64,000 nucleotides of DNA from Siniperca chuatsi. Lineage: Eukaryota > Chordata > Actinopteri > Centrarchiformes > Sinipercidae. Numbering within the stretch: the first letter of the stretch is position 1; every line of letters starts with the position of its first letter. The notes beneath the pieces are model-generated. The model made no database searches. It had not been told where the DNA came from and saw nothing but the letters and a program-made list of their open reading frames with translations. The DNA is taken from positions 25,789,206 through 25,853,205 of the forward strand of contig NC_058044.1 in NCBI RefSeq assembly GCF_020085105.1, given 5' to 3'. Both the position numbers and the translations under genes were made by a program. Positions 60,652 to 64,000 of the stretch are shown here, in pieces.

Positions 60652-62094
60652 TTTGTCTTTTCTCCTCATGTGAAAAACTGCATGTCCTACCTCGTGTGAG
60701 ACCTACTGTCCCCCTTGCCGTCTTGCTTGTTTGTTGTGATGTCCTGGAATTTACTTGGATGTTGTAATGTAGTTCATTTTTTTTTGCATTTTGGAGCGGG
60801 GGTTAACAAAGGCATAACGAGAGAAGGAAACTGTTTATATGGGGGAGGGGAGAAAGAGGCTGAAGTCAGAGAGAGGAGGAAGGGAAGGGGGCATGTGAGA
60901 GAGGTGAGGATTAGAGGAGAGCAGTGCTGCCTGATATTCACATGTTTCTCTTTTTTCCTCTCTCTCTCTGCTGATGTGTCTTTTCAGTGCGAGTATACAA
61001 ACGGATTACCTTATGCAAACACCGCGCCTTTGCTTTGAATAGGCAACACAGATACTCGCAGCTAATGTTTTCCTTATCAGGGGCTACTCCAGCCAATCAC
61101 ACACTGTATGGGAGAGCGACTGGGAAAGCAACAGGCCATTCATTTATCATGTCTGGGCTCCATTGTGCCTGTGTGCGTGTGCATGCTGATATTACAATGG
61201 GCCTAAACTATGCGTGACCCTCTCTCATTTCCTACCATTTAAGTCATGTTTTTGGCAGAATACCGCAGCCGTCCGATCTCGAACCTCCACCTATGTGACT
61301 GCTGCAGGGTGGGGGTCAGATCTGACGAGGCATAGGCTGGTACCAAATATTCAGGGTACGATTGCCTTGGCCAAAAATATCTTGGTAAACATTGTTATCA
61401 GTGTTTTGAAAGTTAGAAAAATGCTGTTAGTACCAAAACGTAGTGGAGTTACTTAACAGCATGTTTGGCTTTTTACCTTTATTTTTCTTTTACTTTTCTC
61501 TTCATTAAATGCTCAGAGGAATTTTTTAAGTGCACACTGACCCTGATCTTTGACCTCCATGCTGCTTTTTTAAGTCGGGGTTCAAGGAATTAAACCTTCT
61601 TGTACTACTCATTATAAGTCACTCTGTGTAAGTGTGTAGCCGAACTGCAAGATGTAAATACTGGGGCCGTGGTCGGTCTGTCACTGTCACAGACTGGATT
61701 TTCTGGCCTTGTGGCTGTTATTCTGAGTGTCAGCATGTGACATGTGTTCATCAGATGGGTGAGCGGCTTCTCCCATATGGCGATGCAAAAAAAAAAAAGA
61801 AAAAAAAGATGGGTTGTGAAGACAGCAGCGCCGCACGGCTCTGTGTTCATGGTAACATCTGAAAAAGCTGGGAAACGCAGCAGAAGAAGTTGCCAGTGAT
61901 GCTTTTTCCCTTCCAAGTGTTTTTATTTTATCACAGTTATTTCTTTAATTTTCACAGATGGACTATTTTATTCTCTGACTACGCAAATAATCGCTTCATG
62001 TACTCATACATGTGCCACATAATAACACTTTGTTTTTCCTCAGTGAATGCAGAGTTTTTTTTTGTTTCATTTTGATGAATAATTAAATAGTAAT

Positions 62095-62345
62095 TTAGGG
62101 ATGTAATCGATTAGTCTTTTTGTCTGTAAAATGTCAGCGAACTGAGAAAATTTTTTTGTCTGTCCAACAGTCCAAATCAGAGATATTCAGATTATCATCA
62201 TACAAAGTATGAAAACCAGAAAAATTTGAGAAGCTGAATTGGGTTTTTGCTTTTCTTGCTTAAAAAAATTGCTTAAATGAATAGTAATGAATCGACTTAT
62301 TATTCTGCAACTGTTTGTTTAATTTGTTTAATCATTATATTTTAG
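62095..62345. mobile_element. AT-rich GATTAAT-type interspersed repeat, GRK intron 1
   Basis: Begins AGGGATGTAATCGATTAG; contains the CAGAGATATTCAGATTATC block and an end resembling the other family members. Partly degraded. Confidence 0.4.
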
Positions 62346-64000
62346 ATCCCTTTTTTGTTTTTGTAGAATTATGACAAAGATATGTGTGGAAGATTTTACA
62401 GTTAAAAATAAACTGTAATGTCAATGCCATTTCCATATTACCTCAAACATATATTTGGCATTTCTGTCTTACATACTCTTGTGACTTATCAGCCAATATA
62501 TAGGCTTATGATGTATCTTTAATGAGATACTGGCAGACACATCGGTTTGGCCGATATATCGGTCTAGGTCTTGTTTCACTGGTTTCTCCGTGTAAATTCA
62601 AAAGATAGAAAGAAATACTGTTGAGGCAAGTACTGTAACGATAGAATCATAAATCTATTGGTCACAGAGGAATGTCTTCTGTAAGTTCTATTCTATTTTT
62701 TCCACTTTAACTTTTGGATGTGAAGTCAGTTGTGAACTCTATTTGAACTGGGTTTTAAAGAAATAAATCTCAAGTCTGAATTTGTGGAAGCTGCAGGAAC
62801 TATGAAATGGGGGGGGGGGACTCACCCTGAAGTGATACTTCCACCGTCTACTGTGTGACCTCCAGTCTGGCTTCTTCTCCCACTTGAGATGAAAGAGAGG
62901 AAAGGGAGCACAGGGAGAGGAGCATATTTGGGATGGTGTTGGACTGTATTTGGCCTGCACGCGCATTAAGAGCATGTGAAAACTGCAGCTGATCGTAGGG
63001 GAGGAGAGAGAGCAGAGACAGAATGTGCATTCATTAATGTACTCATCAGACAGAGACAACAAAAGCTGCATGAAAATACGGTCTACTCCCTCTCGCTCTT
63101 TGTGTATTTTCTTTCTGTTTCCCATACTCCCATGTCTTTAAATATGTCGAACCGGTCAGACTTGACAATGGAGGAAACAGTAAGTACATGGCACTGCTAT
63201 TGGTGTATCCATCCCTACTGTAAAAAGTGCAGCAAGTTAGATAAAAGTGATGGATAGTGATTGCCCAGTGACTTTCAGAATTTCAGGACGTAAATGCTCC
63301 ATCAGATGCTTGGCACTTTGTGTCCCCTTTAAGAAATAACAGACTGTTGGATTGTATCAACAAGGAAGAAGAGGACCTTTTTTTTTTTTTTTTTAAAGTT
63401 GTTTTTAAATGATCTGAGTGTGATGTTGGGTCATCCATTTATATGTGACCACAGCTGTCCAGCAGAGAGCCACGGGAAACATGGGGAAATAGAGAGAGGG
63501 GATGATGTGAGACAAGGTTGGCTAGTTGTTGGTAAACATGTTACAGGCTGCTGTGCGACCAGGATGACCCCGCAGCCTATGAATCTTTTTAAGGAAAGGA
63601 ATGTGCATCCTCGTAGTCGAGCGGCATGTCTCATGATTTGACATCAGACTTTCTCAACAAGTTCCAACTTTTGAATCTCGTCACTGCCGCACATGCGCCG
63701 ACCTATCCCGAGATCCTGCGCAATGATCTCAGCGCTGGCTGTAGCTCTGCTATGATTGAGCGAAACTGCTCTCAAGTCGGTGTTTATGGAGGGCCCCGTT
63801 CTCTCGGAGGGGAGAACCAAAGTTAAATAAATACTTGCTCCATCCTGTCTGCATTAAGGGCCTGCACACATGGCTTTGACGTCAGAGTGACATTAAACAG
63901 GGTGGGGTGGCCCAGCCAGCTCCGACAGGCACGTGCATATGCGCGCACGCTCTTCCATAGCTTGCTATTAAAATCCCTGTCTTTCTTTTCTTGTCAGTAT

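Larger units (their letters stand above)
55612..64000 (+). other. Presumed GRK intron 1 (continued)
   Basis: No GRK exon 2 and no other gene recognised. It holds an AT-rich repeat at 62.1-62.35 kb, a GT microsatellite at 60.6 kb and poly-A/T runs. Short exon-like stretches near 61.0 kb and 63.15 kb were judged too weak. Confidence 0.5.

Noticed and set aside
60978-61040. Exon-like stretch after TTTTCAG (CEYTNGLPYANTAP)
   Set aside because: Acceptor-like tract present, but no GRK or other family similarity and no matching donor.
63139-63182. Short ATG-opened stretch MSLNMSNRSDLTMEET followed by GTAAGT
   Set aside because: A donor-like sequence and a short frame alone are weak; no partner exon and no recognised protein.

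Overview
The window is vertebrate nuclear DNA from a ray-finned (teleost) fish. The evidence is compact multi-exon genes with GT/AG introns, many CA/GT microsatellites, a Tc1-type DNA transposon of the kind abundant in fish, many short inverted-repeat elements, and a best2-get3 (asna1) gene pair that is also adjacent on human chromosome 19p13. No bacterial features, CRISPR arrays, rRNA genes or retroviral elements were seen.

Layout. 1-17.2 kb: no confident gene; microsatellites and many copies of a hairpin-forming mobile repeat, plus one weak exon-like stretch near 11.8 kb. 17.2-18.3 kb (+): a putative three-exon gene for an 87-residue protein I do not recognise. 20.2-25.7 kb (-): best2, a bestrophin chloride channel, nine coding exons, 631 aa, with a probable 5' non-coding exon near 26 kb. 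29.1-33.5 kb (-): get3/asna1, the ATPase that delivers tail-anchored proteins to the ER, seven exons, 341 aa. 35.0-35.9 kb (-): an intact single-exon noggin-family gene, 300 aa, with an unusually long loop inside its cysteine knot. 36.9-46.9 kb (-): a Tom1-family endosomal adaptor, fifteen exons, 483 aa; its first intron carries a Tc1 element with both ends and an open 338-aa transposase. 52.7 kb (+): the first coding exon of a GRK4/5/6-subfamily G-protein-coupled receptor kinase; the rest of the window (to 64 kb) appears to be its first intron and contains a 2-kb foldback (inverted-repeat) element.

The gene models for best2, get3 and tom1 were built by hand: every intron given starts with GT and ends with AG on the coding strand, and the reading phase was checked across all joins. 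The genes have unrelated jobs (ion channel, membrane-protein insertion, secreted antagonist, endosomal sorting, receptor kinase); nothing suggests a functional cluster. I did not find a convincing new biological system. The most unusual items are the noggin-like protein, the unknown small gene, the possibly intact Tc1 copy and the foldback element.
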